Part shown: one piece after another, positions 37,556-45,962 of the stretch
Layout of the letters: the number at the start of each line of letters is the position of its first letter
How positions within the stretch are numbered: position 1 is the first letter of the stretch
Assembly: GCF_018613655.1 (NCBI RefSeq)
Contig: NZ_JAGGPW010000004.1
Span: forward strand, 834,627-898,626
Reading direction: 5' to 3'
Source: Planococcus sp. ISL-109
GTDB lineage: Bacteria; Bacillota; Bacilli; Bacillales_A; Planococcaceae
Length of the DNA: 64,000 nt
Translations under genes and position numbers: made by a program
Notes under the pieces: generated by a model
Database searches by the model: none
The model's input: only the letters and a program-made list of their open reading frames with translations
What the model was told of the DNA's origin: nothing

Positions 37556-38839
37556 TTATTCCTCCATTGATTTTGATTTCTGGATGGTGTTAGCCAATTG
37601 TTCAAAAGGCACTTGCTGTTGTTCGCGTGTGGCCATTTCTTTTACTGCCGCTTTGCCGCTTTCGAGTTCCGATTCGCCGATGACGATGACGAAGCGTGCC
37701 TGTTTGCGGTCAGCAGATTTCATTTGTGCTTTCATTTTGCGGTCTGAGAAATCCATATCAGCCGAAATGCCGCTTGCGCGCAAATCCCGCACCGTCGCGA
37801 CAGCTTTCTTTTTCGACTGCGCATCCATCGCAATGACATATGCATCAAGCGTTTGGTCTGTACCGATTTCCACTTTTTCCATTTCGAGTGCGAGCAGCAG
37901 GCGCTCGATGCTCATCGCAAAGCCGATGCCGGGCGATTCAGGACCGCCGAGATCTTCGACGAGTCCGTTATAGCGGCCGCCGCCGGCAAGCGTCGTGATT
38001 GCGCCGAACCCTTCCGCTTCGCTCATGATTTCAAATGCGGTGTGGTTATAATAATCAAGTCCGCGCACCAAATTCGGGTCGACGACGTAATCGATGCCGA
38101 GTTCATCCAAATAACTCTTCACTTGTTCGAAATAAGCGCGCGATTCGTCGTTCAAATAATCCGTCATGGACGGTGCCGCCGCCATAAGCGGATGCTCCCG
38201 GTCTACCTTGCAATCGAGTATGCGCAGCGGGTTTTTCTCCAGGCGGTTCTGGCAGTCACTGCAGAATTCTCCGATCGACGGAGTGAAATGTTCGATCAGT
38301 GCTTTTTTGTGAGCTACGCGGCTTTCCGTATCGCCGAGCGAATTGATCACCAACCGCAAGCTCTTCAAACCACAGGATTTGTAGACGTCCATCGCGAGCG
38401 CAATGACTTCCGCATCGATGGCCGGGTCTTTCGAGCCGATCGCTTCGACGCCGAATTGGACAAACTGGCGCATGCGCCCTGCTTGCGGACGCTCATAGCG
38501 GAACATCGGGCCCGTGTAGTAAAGCTTGACCGGCTGATCAGGCTGGCCGAACAATTTATGTTCAACGTACGAACGCACGACCGAAGCCGTTCCTTCCGGC
38601 CGCAATGTCAGCGAGCGGTCCCCGCGGTCCTGGAACGTATACATTTCCTTTTGGACGATATCGGTCGTATCGCCGACACCCCGCTGGAATAATTCCGTCG
38701 ATTCGAAAACCGGCGTACGGATTTCCTTGTACTGATAGAGATTGCATAGTTCATTAATTGTCCTTTCAACTTCCTGCCATTTGGAAGATTGGTCCGGCAG
38801 CACATCGTATGTGCCGCGTGGTGCTTGAATATTGCCCAT
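37556..38839 (-). CDS. hisS: Histidine--tRNA ligase
   Basis: Class IIa synthetase for tRNA-His. [15 protein letters not shown] at the N-terminus, motif 2 [27 protein letters not shown], the histidine-specific loops [14 protein letters not shown] and GGGRYNGL, and the C-terminal anticodon domain. The ATG after GGAGAG gives 427 residues; a longer open frame upstream runs into the leader and is not coding. First gene of hisS-aspS. Confidence 0.98.
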   Translation of the reverse strand: MGNIQAPRGTYDVLPDQSSKWQEVERTINELCNLYQYKEIRTPVFESTELFQRGVGDTTDIVQKEMYTFQDRGDRSLTLRPEGTASVVRSYVEHKLFGQPDQPVKLYYTGPMFRYERPQAGRMRQFVQFGVEAIGSKDPAIDAEVIALAMDVYKSCGLKSLRLVINSLGDTESRVAHKKALIEHFTPSIGEFCSDCQNRLEKNPLRILDCKVDREHPLMAAAPSMTDYLNDESRAYFEQVKSYLDELGIDYVVDPNLVRGLDYYNHTAFEIMSEAEGFGAITTLAGGGRYNGLVEDLGGPESPGIGFAMSIERLLLALEMEKVEIGTDQTLDAYVIAMDAQSKKKAVATVRDLRASGISADMDFSDRKMKAQMKSADRKQARFVIVIGESELESGKAAVKEMATREQQQVPFEQLANTIQKSKSMEE

Positions 38840-38859
38840 TTTCTTCTCTCCTTTTCCAT

Positions 38860-39120
38860 ACAAAAAAGCCCCCGTCCCTTGCATACGCAAGGGACGAGAG
38901 CTCATTATCAGCTTCCGCGGTTCCACCCTAGTTGACGCTAAACTCTGCGCCCTCTCTGTCCGGATAACGGCCGGAACCGTCTTAGCCTAATAAGCGCCGA
39001 GCGCCGTTCAGTAAAGAGCTTCAAGAGTGTTGTTCGTCGCCGATCTCTGCGGGAAAGCTTTCAGCCTGGGGCTATCCCTCTCTTTTCAGTCGATTCATGC
39101 AATTACTTTCTCCGTCGTCA
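38860..39120 (-). promoter_or_regulatory. T-box riboswitch upstream of hisS-aspS
   Basis: The minus-strand leader holds the T-box core AGGGTGGAACCGCGG (38915-38929) and a terminator with AGCTCTCGTCCCTTGC pairing with GCAAGGGACGGGGGCT before TTTTTT (about 38863-38904). The expected specifier region reads GACGAACAACACTC. CAC (His) is the plausible codon, but the reading is not unambiguous. It fills most of the 406-bp gap between hisS and the amidase. Confidence 0.93.
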
Positions 39121-39125
39121 GCAAA

Positions 39126-39154
39126 ATTATATAAGTAGAATAAATCAATCTTAA
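39126..39154 (-). promoter_or_regulatory. Probable promoter of the hisS T-box transcript
   Basis: Minus-strand TATAAT (39126-39131) with a weak TTAAGA -35 box 17 bp upstream. Confidence 0.5.
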
Positions 39155-39245
39155 TCAGCTGAAGAAATCTTGTCAAGCTTTTGCATACATTGCCTGATTT
39201 TTTTGATATTATTACTAAAGATAAACTTTATTTAGGAGGCACCCT

Positions 39246-40829
39246 ATGCAACAACGACTATTACTCACCTTGCTGATTTTCATACTGGCTTTATCCGGCA
39301 TCGCCCCTATGGCCGTTTCAAACTTCGCACAAGCGGATAACGGCGAAGTGTCCGCAACAGGTTCGACCGTCAATATCCGCAGCGGTCCGGGATTAAGCTC
39401 TGAAGTGATCGGCTCGATGAAACAAGGCGACACAGCCCAAGAAATTTCACGCAGCGGCGACTGGATTGAAATCCGCCAAGGCAATACACAAGGATGGGTC
39501 GCTTCCTGGCTCGTCGCATCAGGCGAGGCCGCAAGTTCCACCGCTCAAATTGCCGTATCTTCTGTCGACAGCTTGAACATCCGCGCGCAAGCTTCCTTGT
39601 CTGCAGCAGTCCTTTCCAAAATGAACGCCGGAGAACAAGCGGTAGTCATCGCCACCCACGGTGACTGGACAAAAGTGCAGTACCGCAATGTCCAGGGCTT
39701 TGTATCGACACAATACATAAGCATGAACGAACAGCAGCAAGAATCAAACGCTACAGAAGACCAAACAGAAACAAAAGCACAAGCTCTTGAACAACTGTCT
39801 TCTTTCCGCATTGCAGTCGACGCCTTGAATGTGCGCGCAGAACCGAGTTTGAACGCCAAAATTCAAGGTTCCGTCAAAAAAGGGCAAGTATTCGCTGTCC
39901 AGGGAATGGAAGGCAATTGGGTCGAACTGGCACTATCAGAAAACGAGACGGGCTGGGTCTACGCCTTTTACGGTGAACTTTCCGACCAGCCTGCCCCGCA
40001 GCAAGCAGACACTGCAACCGAAACACCTGCCGAAACAGACACGGTCACCGTATTGACCAGCGGCACGAACTTGCGGGCACAAGCGAGTACATCGGCCGAA
40101 GTGGTCTCAAGAGTTGATGCCGGCACGCATCTGTCGGTATCGGCTAAACAAGGTGAATGGTATTTAGTAACGCTAGAAAACAATGAACAAGCTTATATCG
40201 CCGACTGGGTCGTCAGCACGGAATCCACTTCGGAGGCAAGCGCCTCCGAGCAACCGGAAGCTGTCCGGCAAGCCGGCACGTTAAACGGGTTGACGATTGT
40301 GCTCGATCCGGGCCACGGCGGCAATGATGGCGGCGCGGTCGGTGTCCGTAATACGAATGAAAAAGATTTGACGCTGAAGACCGCGGAAATCCTTTCCCAT
40401 CATTTACGCTCGGCCGGTGCAGAAGTCGTCATGACACGCCAGTCGGATGTCTACGTCGACCTCCGCAAACGCGTGGCGGAAAGCCACAGGGTGGCGGCGG
40501 ATGCTTTTGTCAGCATCCATTATGATGCGACCGATGACAGCAGCGTCTCAGGCTTTACTTCGTATTATCAGCATCCTTATCAGCAACAGCTGGCCGAGCA
40601 CATCAACGGCGGCTTGGCCGGTAAAATAACACTGGAAGACCGCGGCGCTAGACCCGGCAATTACCTCATCTTGCGCGATAATCGCCAAGCCGCAGTGCTC
40701 ATCGAACTAGGATTTTTGAGCAACTTCAATGAAGAGCGCATCGTGTCGAGCGACCAATTCCGTGAACAGGCATCACTCGGGCTTTATAACGGCATCATCA
40801 GCTATTTCGATGCACAGCTTACGCAGTAA
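39246..40829 (+). CDS. N-acetylmuramoyl-L-alanine amidase with four SH3b domains (YrvJ-like)
   Basis: Secreted wall hydrolase. Signal peptide (about 1-31, LLLTLLIFILALSGIAP, cleavage near SNFAQA), four bacterial SH3 repeats (about 35-90, 102-157, 187-245, 265-322; each with a VNIRSGPG/LNVRAEPS-type motif), a Glu/Ser-rich linker, then a zinc Amidase_3 domain (350-525) with VLDPGHGGNDGG, NEKDLTLKTA, VSIHYDA and the catalytic Glu of VLIELGFLSN. Length 527. AGGAGG precedes the ATG. It lies between hisS and dtd, like yrvJ of B. subtilis, but on the opposite strand to its neighbours. Confidence 0.95.
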   Translation: MQQRLLLTLLIFILALSGIAPMAVSNFAQADNGEVSATGSTVNIRSGPGLSSEVIGSMKQGDTAQEISRSGDWIEIRQGNTQGWVASWLVASGEAASSTAQIAVSSVDSLNIRAQASLSAAVLSKMNAGEQAVVIATHGDWTKVQYRNVQGFVSTQYISMNEQQQESNATEDQTETKAQALEQLSSFRIAVDALNVRAEPSLNAKIQGSVKKGQVFAVQGMEGNWVELALSENETGWVYAFYGELSDQPAPQQADTATETPAETDTVTVLTSGTNLRAQASTSAEVVSRVDAGTHLSVSAKQGEWYLVTLENNEQAYIADWVVSTESTSEASASEQPEAVRQAGTLNGLTIVLDPGHGGNDGGAVGVRNTNEKDLTLKTAEILSHHLRSAGAEVVMTRQSDVYVDLRKRVAESHRVAADAFVSIHYDATDDSSVSGFTSYYQHPYQQQLAEHINGGLAGKITLEDRGARPGNYLILRDNRQAAVLIELGFLSNFNEERIVSSDQFREQASLGLYNGIISYFDAQLTQ

Positions 40830-40882
40830 AGAGAAACTTCATCAACGGTGTGTTCCTCATCTACCATTGAGAAAAATAAATT

Positions 40883-40921
40883 AAATGCACCGCTCCTCAA
40901 CAAGGAGTGGTGCATTTTTTT
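40883..40921 (+). terminator. Amidase gene terminator
   Basis: Stem AAATGCACC-CTCCT/AGGAGTGGTGCATTT with one bulge and a T7 run, about 50 bases after the stop. Confidence 0.88.
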
Positions 40922-40995
40922 CATTTCGACGAGAGAAATCAGTCGACTCTTGTGGAAAATTCCAGGATGAGAAATCCTCAAATTACGCAGCTATA

Positions 40996-41024
40996 CAAAA
41001 AAAGAGACAAGCTGGGCTCGTCTC
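40996..41024 (-). terminator. relA-dtd terminator
   Basis: Stem GAGACGAGC/GCTTGTCTC with a three-base loop and TTTTTTT on the minus strand, about 12 bases after the dtd stop. Confidence 0.88.
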
Positions 41025-41036
41025 CTCTTCAGTATA

Positions 41037-41486
41037 TTATTTTGAACCGTTCGATTCGACGATGATGGTCACAGGGCCGTCGTTGACGAGCTGGACGTCC
41101 ATCATCGCGCCGAATACGCCGGTTTCGACCGTTAAGCCATGGTGCCTCAATTCGTCGTTAAACCTCAGCCATAACGGCTCAGCCTGGTCCGGCCGTGCCG
41201 CTTCGACAAAGCTCGGTCGACGTCCTTTTTTCACGTCTCCGTATAAAGTAAACTGGGAGATCGATAAAATGCCGCCGCCCGCTTCATCGATCGAGCGGTT
41301 CATTTTGCCGTCTTCGTCCTCGAACAAGCGAAGGCCGGCAATTTTTTTCGCGGCATAAACGGCGTCCGCTTCGGTATCATTATGGGTGATTCCGACCAAT
41401 AGCACATAACCGGAATCGATGGCGCCTGTAATTTCTCCGCCGACTGTGACGGACGCTTGTTTCGAACGCTGCACTACGACTTTCAT
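41037..41486 (-). CDS. dtd: D-aminoacyl-tRNA deacylase
   Basis: Removes D-amino acids and glycine mischarged onto tRNA. The signature [17 protein letters not shown] holds the catalytic-site Ser/Gln region and [11 protein letters not shown] the cross-subunit Gly-cisPro motif. Length 149. It follows relA by nine bases and shares its terminator, as in Bacillus. Confidence 0.97.
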   Translation of the reverse strand: MKVVVQRSKQASVTVGGEITGAIDSGYVLLVGITHNDTEADAVYAAKKIAGLRLFEDEDGKMNRSIDEAGGGILSISQFTLYGDVKKGRRPSFVEAARPDQAEPLWLRFNDELRHHGLTVETGVFGAMMDVQLVNDGPVTIIVESNGSK

Positions 41487-41495
41487 AAGCCCTCC

Positions 41496-43463
41496 TTAAT
41501 TCGTTACACGGGTGACCGAATAAACGTCAGGTATTTGCTTGATACGCTCCACTACACGATTCAAGTGCGAGATGTGTGGAATCATGATCGACAAGTTGAT
41601 GATTGCAATTTTATTTTTATCGGCCCGTCCGCTGACGGCTGTTATGGTCGTTTTCGTCTCGCTGACCATATGCATCACTTCGTTGATGAGGCCGGTTCTG
41701 TCGTAGGCTTGGACTTCGATGTCGATTTGATAGGCTTTGTTTTCAGGCGAGCCTTCGTTTTCCCATTCGACCGAAATGAGGCGATCGGATTCGTCTGCAT
41801 GGATATTCGGGCAATCCGCACGGTGGACCGAAACACCCCGTCCTTTCGTGATAAAACCGAGAATCGCATCGCCCGGAACCGGGTTGCAGCATTTCGACAG
41901 ACGGATCATCATATTGTCGATGCCGCGCACGATGACACCGGACTCGGTCTGTTTTTTCGGCTGGCTGGATTTCATTTCCACGGTGATCTTTTCGATCGCT
42001 TCTTCTTGTTCGCGCTTTTTGCGCTGACGCTCCGCCAAGCGGTTGACGACTTGCTGGGCGGTGATGCCGTTAAAGCCGACAGCCGCGTACATGTCATCTT
42101 CACTGGCGAAATTGTATTTTTCAATAACCCGTTTGATGTTTTCAGATGTCAGCACTTCTTTAACGGCAAACTCCTGTGCTTTAATTTCCTTTTCGACTTG
42201 GTCGCGGCCTTTATGGACATTTTCCTCGCGCACTTGCTTTTTGAAAAACTGCCTGATTTTATTTTTCGCTTGCGTCGACTTGGCGATTTTGAGCCAGTCG
42301 CGGCTTGGTCCGACCGATTGCTTGGACGTCAAAATTTCGACGATATCGCCGGTATTCAGTTCGGTATCGAGCGGCACCATTTTGCCGTTCACTTTGGCGC
42401 CGATCGTTTTATTGCCGATCTCACTATGGACGCGGTACGCAAAATCGATTGGGCAAGAGCCCGCAGGCATTTCGATGACGTCGCCTTTTGGCGAGAAGAC
42501 GTAAACCATGTCCGAAAACAAATCGAATTTCAGCGATTCCATGAATTCTTCCGCGTTATCCGATTCGTTTTGGAAATCCAAAATTTCCCGGAACCAGGAC
42601 AACCTGGAATCGACCGAACTGACCGGCTTGTCAGACACTTTACCTTCTTTGTATGCCCAGTGCGCCGCTACGCCGTATTCCGCGATGCGGTGCATTTCTT
42701 CGGTGCGGATCTGCACTTCCAGCGGATCGCCCTGCGGCCCGATGACCGTTGTGTGGAGCGATTGGTATAAATTCTGTTTCGGCATCGCGATATAATCTTT
42801 GAAGCGGCCGGGCATCGGCTTCCATGTGGAATGAATGATGCCAAGTACCGCATAACAGTCTTTGATGCTGTCGACGGTGATGCGGACTGCCAGCAAATCG
42901 TAAATTTCATTGAATTGCTTGTTTTGCATCGCCATTTTCTTGTAGATGCTGTAAATGTGCTTCGGGCGACCAAACAGATCGGCTTCAATGTCGACATCAT
43001 CGAGCTGGACGCGGATTTCGCCCATGACATTGTTCAAATAATCTTCCCGCTCGGTGCGCTTTTTTTTCATCAAATTGACGATGCGATAATATTGCTGGGG
43101 ATTCAAATAGCGGAGAGCCGTATCTTCGAGCTCCCATTTGATCGTATTGATTCCAAGGCGGTGTGCAATCGGTGCGAAAATTTCGAGCGTTTCGTTGGCT
43201 TTAATACGCTGCTTTTCGACGGATTGGTATTTCAATGTCCGCAAATTGTGCAGGCGGTCCGCAAGCTTGATGAGGATGACGCGGATATCCTGAGCCATCG
43301 CGACGAACATTTTCCGGTGATTCTCGGCTTGCTGTTCTTCTTTTGACATGTATTTGATCTTGCTCAGCTTGGTGACGCCGTCGACTAATAGTGCAACTTC
43401 CTCGTCGAATTCCCGGACGATGTCTTCACGGCTGACATCGGTGTCTTCTACGACGTCATGCAA
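41496..43463 (-). CDS. relA: Bifunctional (p)ppGpp synthetase/hydrolase RelA, main part after a frameshift
   Basis: Long RSH-family protein of the stringent response; this frame covers 655 residues from the metal motif [10 protein letters not shown] onward. It includes the rest of the HD hydrolase domain, the synthetase domain ([15 protein letters not shown] [21 protein letters not shown]), TGS ([25 protein letters not shown]), the zinc-finger/helical region with [11 protein letters not shown], and a C-terminal ACT domain. The first 79 residues lie in another frame at 43448-43687, separated by a one-base deletion in a five-T run. A TTG at 43463 could begin this part alone, but it would lack an essential hydrolase His. 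Followed by dtd. Confidence 0.9.
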   Translation of the reverse strand: MHDVVEDTDVSREDIVREFDEEVALLVDGVTKLSKIKYMSKEEQQAENHRKMFVAMAQDIRVILIKLADRLHNLRTLKYQSVEKQRIKANETLEIFAPIAHRLGINTIKWELEDTALRYLNPQQYYRIVNLMKKKRTEREDYLNNVMGEIRVQLDDVDIEADLFGRPKHIYSIYKKMAMQNKQFNEIYDLLAVRITVDSIKDCYAVLGIIHSTWKPMPGRFKDYIAMPKQNLYQSLHTTVIGPQGDPLEVQIRTEEMHRIAEYGVAAHWAYKEGKVSDKPVSSVDSRLSWFREILDFQNESDNAEEFMESLKFDLFSDMVYVFSPKGDVIEMPAGSCPIDFAYRVHSEIGNKTIGAKVNGKMVPLDTELNTGDIVEILTSKQSVGPSRDWLKIAKSTQAKNKIRQFFKKQVREENVHKGRDQVEKEIKAQEFAVKEVLTSENIKRVIEKYNFASEDDMYAAVGFNGITAQQVVNRLAERQRKKREQEEAIEKITVEMKSSQPKKQTESGVIVRGIDNMMIRLSKCCNPVPGDAILGFITKGRGVSVHRADCPNIHADESDRLISVEWENEGSPENKAYQIDIEVQAYDRTGLINEVMHMVSETKTTITAVSGRADKNKIAIINLSIMIPHISHLNRVVERIKQIPDVYSVTRVTN

Positions 43464-43687
43464 AAACCCGCTGCTACTGTGGCCGGATCCATTTGCAGTT
43501 CTGCAAGGATCCCGGCCACCTGCACCGGATGCACAATATACGGTTCGCCGGATTTCCGGAATTGGCCATCATGGGCTTCATAGGCGAGCTGGTACGCCTT
43601 CTTAACCGTTTCTACATGTTCTGCATTCATATAGGACGCAACCATTTCGAATACATCTTCAACTGTTCTCACTTGATCTTTCCCCAT
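43448..43687 (-). pseudogene. relA: N-terminal fragment of relA, out of frame with the rest
   Basis: Encodes MGKDQVRTVEDVFEMVASYM and the start of the HD domain up to [29 protein letters not shown], then shifts and stops after four foreign residues. Restoring one T (or a -1 shift) gives [12 protein letters not shown], the normal Rel sequence. The first metal-binding His (in IVHPV) is here, while the His-Asp pair is in the other frame. AAGGTGGG precedes the ATG. A real mutation, programmed frameshift or sequencing error cannot be told apart from the sequence alone. Confidence 0.88.
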
Positions 43688-43731
43688 AATTGCCCACCTT
43701 GTTTAATTTATTTCCAGAAGAGTATTTCTTT

Positions 43732-43761
43732 ATTATAGATAACTTTCCGCTGAAAAGTAAA
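43732..43761 (-). promoter_or_regulatory. Probable relA promoter
   Basis: Minus-strand TTTACT (43756-43761), 18 bp, TATAAT (43732-43737), 45 bp before the relA start; lies between the beta-helix gene and relA. Confidence 0.6.
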
Positions 43762-43804
43762 GCTTTAGCGTGTTTTCATCTATCTTTCGGAAATACCCCG
43801 GGGG

Positions 43805-45358
43805 CTACAGCCGGTCAGCTTTCTGCTTACGGATACCGTCGACCATAATCCATTTGCTGTCATCGCCGACTGCGACCGTCTTATTCGAAGAGTCTATACT
43901 CATGATGTTCTTGACGCGGACATTGCGCGCGCTTTGCTTGCCACCCATGATCGAAATGTCTGACCCCGCCGTGCGGAAGCCGCGGACGACGCCGTTCGAT
44001 AAGGAAATATGCTCAGCCCTGTATTGCACCGCTGATGCCGGGCGCCCTTTATAATCATAAAGCGGATCGCCTTCGAACAAAAAGCGGTTGATCGCGACAT
44101 TGCGGTAACCCGAAATGACGAGCGAGCGCGGAGATGATCCATGATAAAGACGCGTTTCAATCGGCGCCAGCGATACGAGCCGCTGTGCTTTAATATTGAA
44201 TGCAGACAGCGACTCCGGATCGTCTTTCAGGTGGTGGCCGATATGGCGGAAGTTAAAGGAGCGGTTGTCGTTGACGGATAAATGCCCGGAGATGAAGACA
44301 CCGGAAGCCGCGGATGAATTGGCGTGCGCTTTCACTTCGATGCCTGCGAAGCAGCGCGACGTGGAGTTATTGAACAGCCAAACATGGCGCGAGCCGTCAT
44401 CGATTTCAATGCCATTGGAATTGGAAAAGCCTTTTTTATGCGCTTTACCGCTCGGATCGGAAAAATGGCAGTTGGATACGAAGACGTAATCACTATGGTG
44501 GGTCGTCAAACCATCATCCCCGAAGCCGAAGCCGTTCACTTTGTCGACCCAAATATATTTGCTGCCGCCCCTGCCGCGCATCCCGTCCCCTGCGTAATTA
44601 TAAAGAGGTGACGTGATGTCAATGCAGTGAAGGCCGGGGTTGATCGCTTCCACATCGCGCACCCAGCCGTACGTGACGCGCGCAAATGTTACACAGCTCG
44701 AATAATTGCCCCACGAATTGGTGCGTTCGGTCTGGCCGAGCCGTTCGACGTTCCAGTCGAGGCTCAAGCTTTCTATCGCGATATTGCGGTTGCCCGCCGC
44801 ATAATTGCTGTTCGTCAGCAAACGTGAGCGCCTTGGTGCTCTCGGATGCAGTTTAATGACCGAAGCCGTCTTCCCCGCTCCAACGATCCGGCTCCAAGAT
44901 GGCACTCGGATTCCTTTGACGATGTAGATGCCCGGGGGCACTGTCACTTCGACGCGGCCGTTGCCGAGCGCCTTTTTGAACGCTTCCGTACAATCGCTGA
45001 TGCCATCGCCCACCGCACCGTAATCACGGATATTGACGCGCCGGTTGATTGTTGAGTCGAGTTTTTTGTATTCGCGGTCGAGCTTGCCTTTCCATTCAGG
45101 AAACAGATCCTGGCCGAAAACGATCGTTCCATAGCCGTTATCATCCGCCACTTCGTATTCATCGGCAAAAACAGACCACAATTTCTCAAAAAAATGAACC
45201 GGTCGTTTGATGCGGGCGCTTGAGAGTTCTTTCTTGATGTCATTGAACATCGCTTCGGTTTCCCTGGTTGTCTGTTCAAGAGGAGTCGCATCGTTAAGCA
45301 CCCGCCCAATAAGTTCGTTGTTCTGTACAGGGTCATACCGTCTGTCCAACTCGATCAT
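43805..45358 (-). CDS. Pectate-lyase-3/tail-spike-like beta-helix protein
   Basis: A 517-residue protein. Residues about 1-50 look helical (QNNELIGRVLNDATPLEQTT). The Pectate_lyase_3 entry motif INRRVNIRDYGAVGDGISDCTEAFKKAL (split here: RVNIRDYGAVGDG, DCTEAFKKAL) starts near residue 105, followed by a long right-handed beta-helix with repeated VxIxN-type turns. No signal peptide or membrane segment is seen. Similar proteins are phage tail spikes and B. subtilis YobO. I cannot assign a substrate. The ATG follows GAGGTGATT. It sits between relA and apt, which are adjacent in Bacillus, so it looks like an acquired gene with no phage neighbours. Confidence 0.82.
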   Translation of the reverse strand: MIELDRRYDPVQNNELIGRVLNDATPLEQTTRETEAMFNDIKKELSSARIKRPVHFFEKLWSVFADEYEVADDNGYGTIVFGQDLFPEWKGKLDREYKKLDSTINRRVNIRDYGAVGDGISDCTEAFKKALGNGRVEVTVPPGIYIVKGIRVPSWSRIVGAGKTASVIKLHPRAPRRSRLLTNSNYAAGNRNIAIESLSLDWNVERLGQTERTNSWGNYSSCVTFARVTYGWVRDVEAINPGLHCIDITSPLYNYAGDGMRGRGGSKYIWVDKVNGFGFGDDGLTTHHSDYVFVSNCHFSDPSGKAHKKGFSNSNGIEIDDGSRHVWLFNNSTSRCFAGIEVKAHANSSAASGVFISGHLSVNDNRSFNFRHIGHHLKDDPESLSAFNIKAQRLVSLAPIETRLYHGSSPRSLVISGYRNVAINRFLFEGDPLYDYKGRPASAVQYRAEHISLSNGVVRGFRTAGSDISIMGGKQSARNVRVKNIMSIDSSNKTVAVGDDSKWIMVDGIRKQKADRL

Positions 45359-45410
45359 AAAAATCACCTCTCTCGCAATTTACTTTCTTCTTCCATACCC
45401 TACCATCAGA

Positions 45411-45447
45411 AAAAAAATCACCTTGCCCAAAAAAGGCAAGGTGATTT
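45411..45447 (-). terminator. apt terminator
   Basis: A 13-bp perfect stem AAATCACCTTGCC/GGCAAGGTGATTT with a seven-base loop; seven T on the minus strand, just after the apt stop. Confidence 0.9.
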
Positions 45448-45449
45448 CC

Positions 45450-45962
45450 TTAATATTGCATCAAAGTTGTGACATCGTAACCGTCCAAATTTTTGCGGCC
45501 ATCCAAATATGTCAGCTCGATTAAAAATGCACAGCCGACGACAATTCCGCCCAGTTGTTCGACAAGGCTGATCGTGGCATTGATCGTCCCGCCCGTCGCA
45601 AGCAAATCGTCGGTAATCAAGACGCGCTGTCCCGGTTTGATGGCATCATTATGCATAGTCAATACGTCAGAACCGTACTCCAGGCCGTATGGTACGCGAA
45701 TTACTTCACGCGGCAATTTGCCTTCTTTACGGACTGGTGCAAAGCCTATGCCGAGTGCGTAAGCGACTGGGCAGCCGATGATAAAGCCGCGCGCTTCCGG
45801 TCCGACAATAATTTCTGCATCCACCGTTTTCGCGTATTCGACGATTTGGTCGGTTGCGTATTTATAGGCTTCGCCATTGTCCATCAAAGAGGTAATATCC
45901 TTGAACTTGATTCCTGGCTTCGGCCAATCTTCTACGATGGTCACATATTGCTTTAAATCCAT
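45450..45962 (-). CDS. apt: Adenine phosphoribosyltransferase
   Basis: Salvages adenine to AMP with [23 protein letters not shown] opens the family, [18 protein letters not shown] and the PRPP loop [18 protein letters not shown] follow. Length 170. It overlaps recJ by ten bases. In Bacillus it lies beside relA; here the beta-helix gene intervenes and apt has its own terminator. Confidence 0.97.
   Translation of the reverse strand: MDLKQYVTIVEDWPKPGIKFKDITSLMDNGEAYKYATDQIVEYAKTVDAEIIVGPEARGFIIGCPVAYALGIGFAPVRKEGKLPREVIRVPYGLEYGSDVLTMHNDAIKPGQRVLITDDLLATGGTINATISLVEQLGGIVVGCAFLIELTYLDGRKNLDGYDVTTLMQY

Noticed and set aside
38840-38926. 29-codon N-terminal extension of hisS
   Set aside because: It lies in the T-box terminator; the ATG at 38839 has the ribosome binding site and matches the family start.
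41496-43463. Small alarmone synthetase or intact relA starting at TTG 43463
   Set aside because: The upstream 79 codons clearly encode the missing Rel N-terminus with its own ATG and binding site, so this is one broken gene, not a shorter family member.
43805-45358. Prophage remnant
   Set aside because: Only one phage-like gene is present; no integrase, structural genes or attachment repeats were seen around it.
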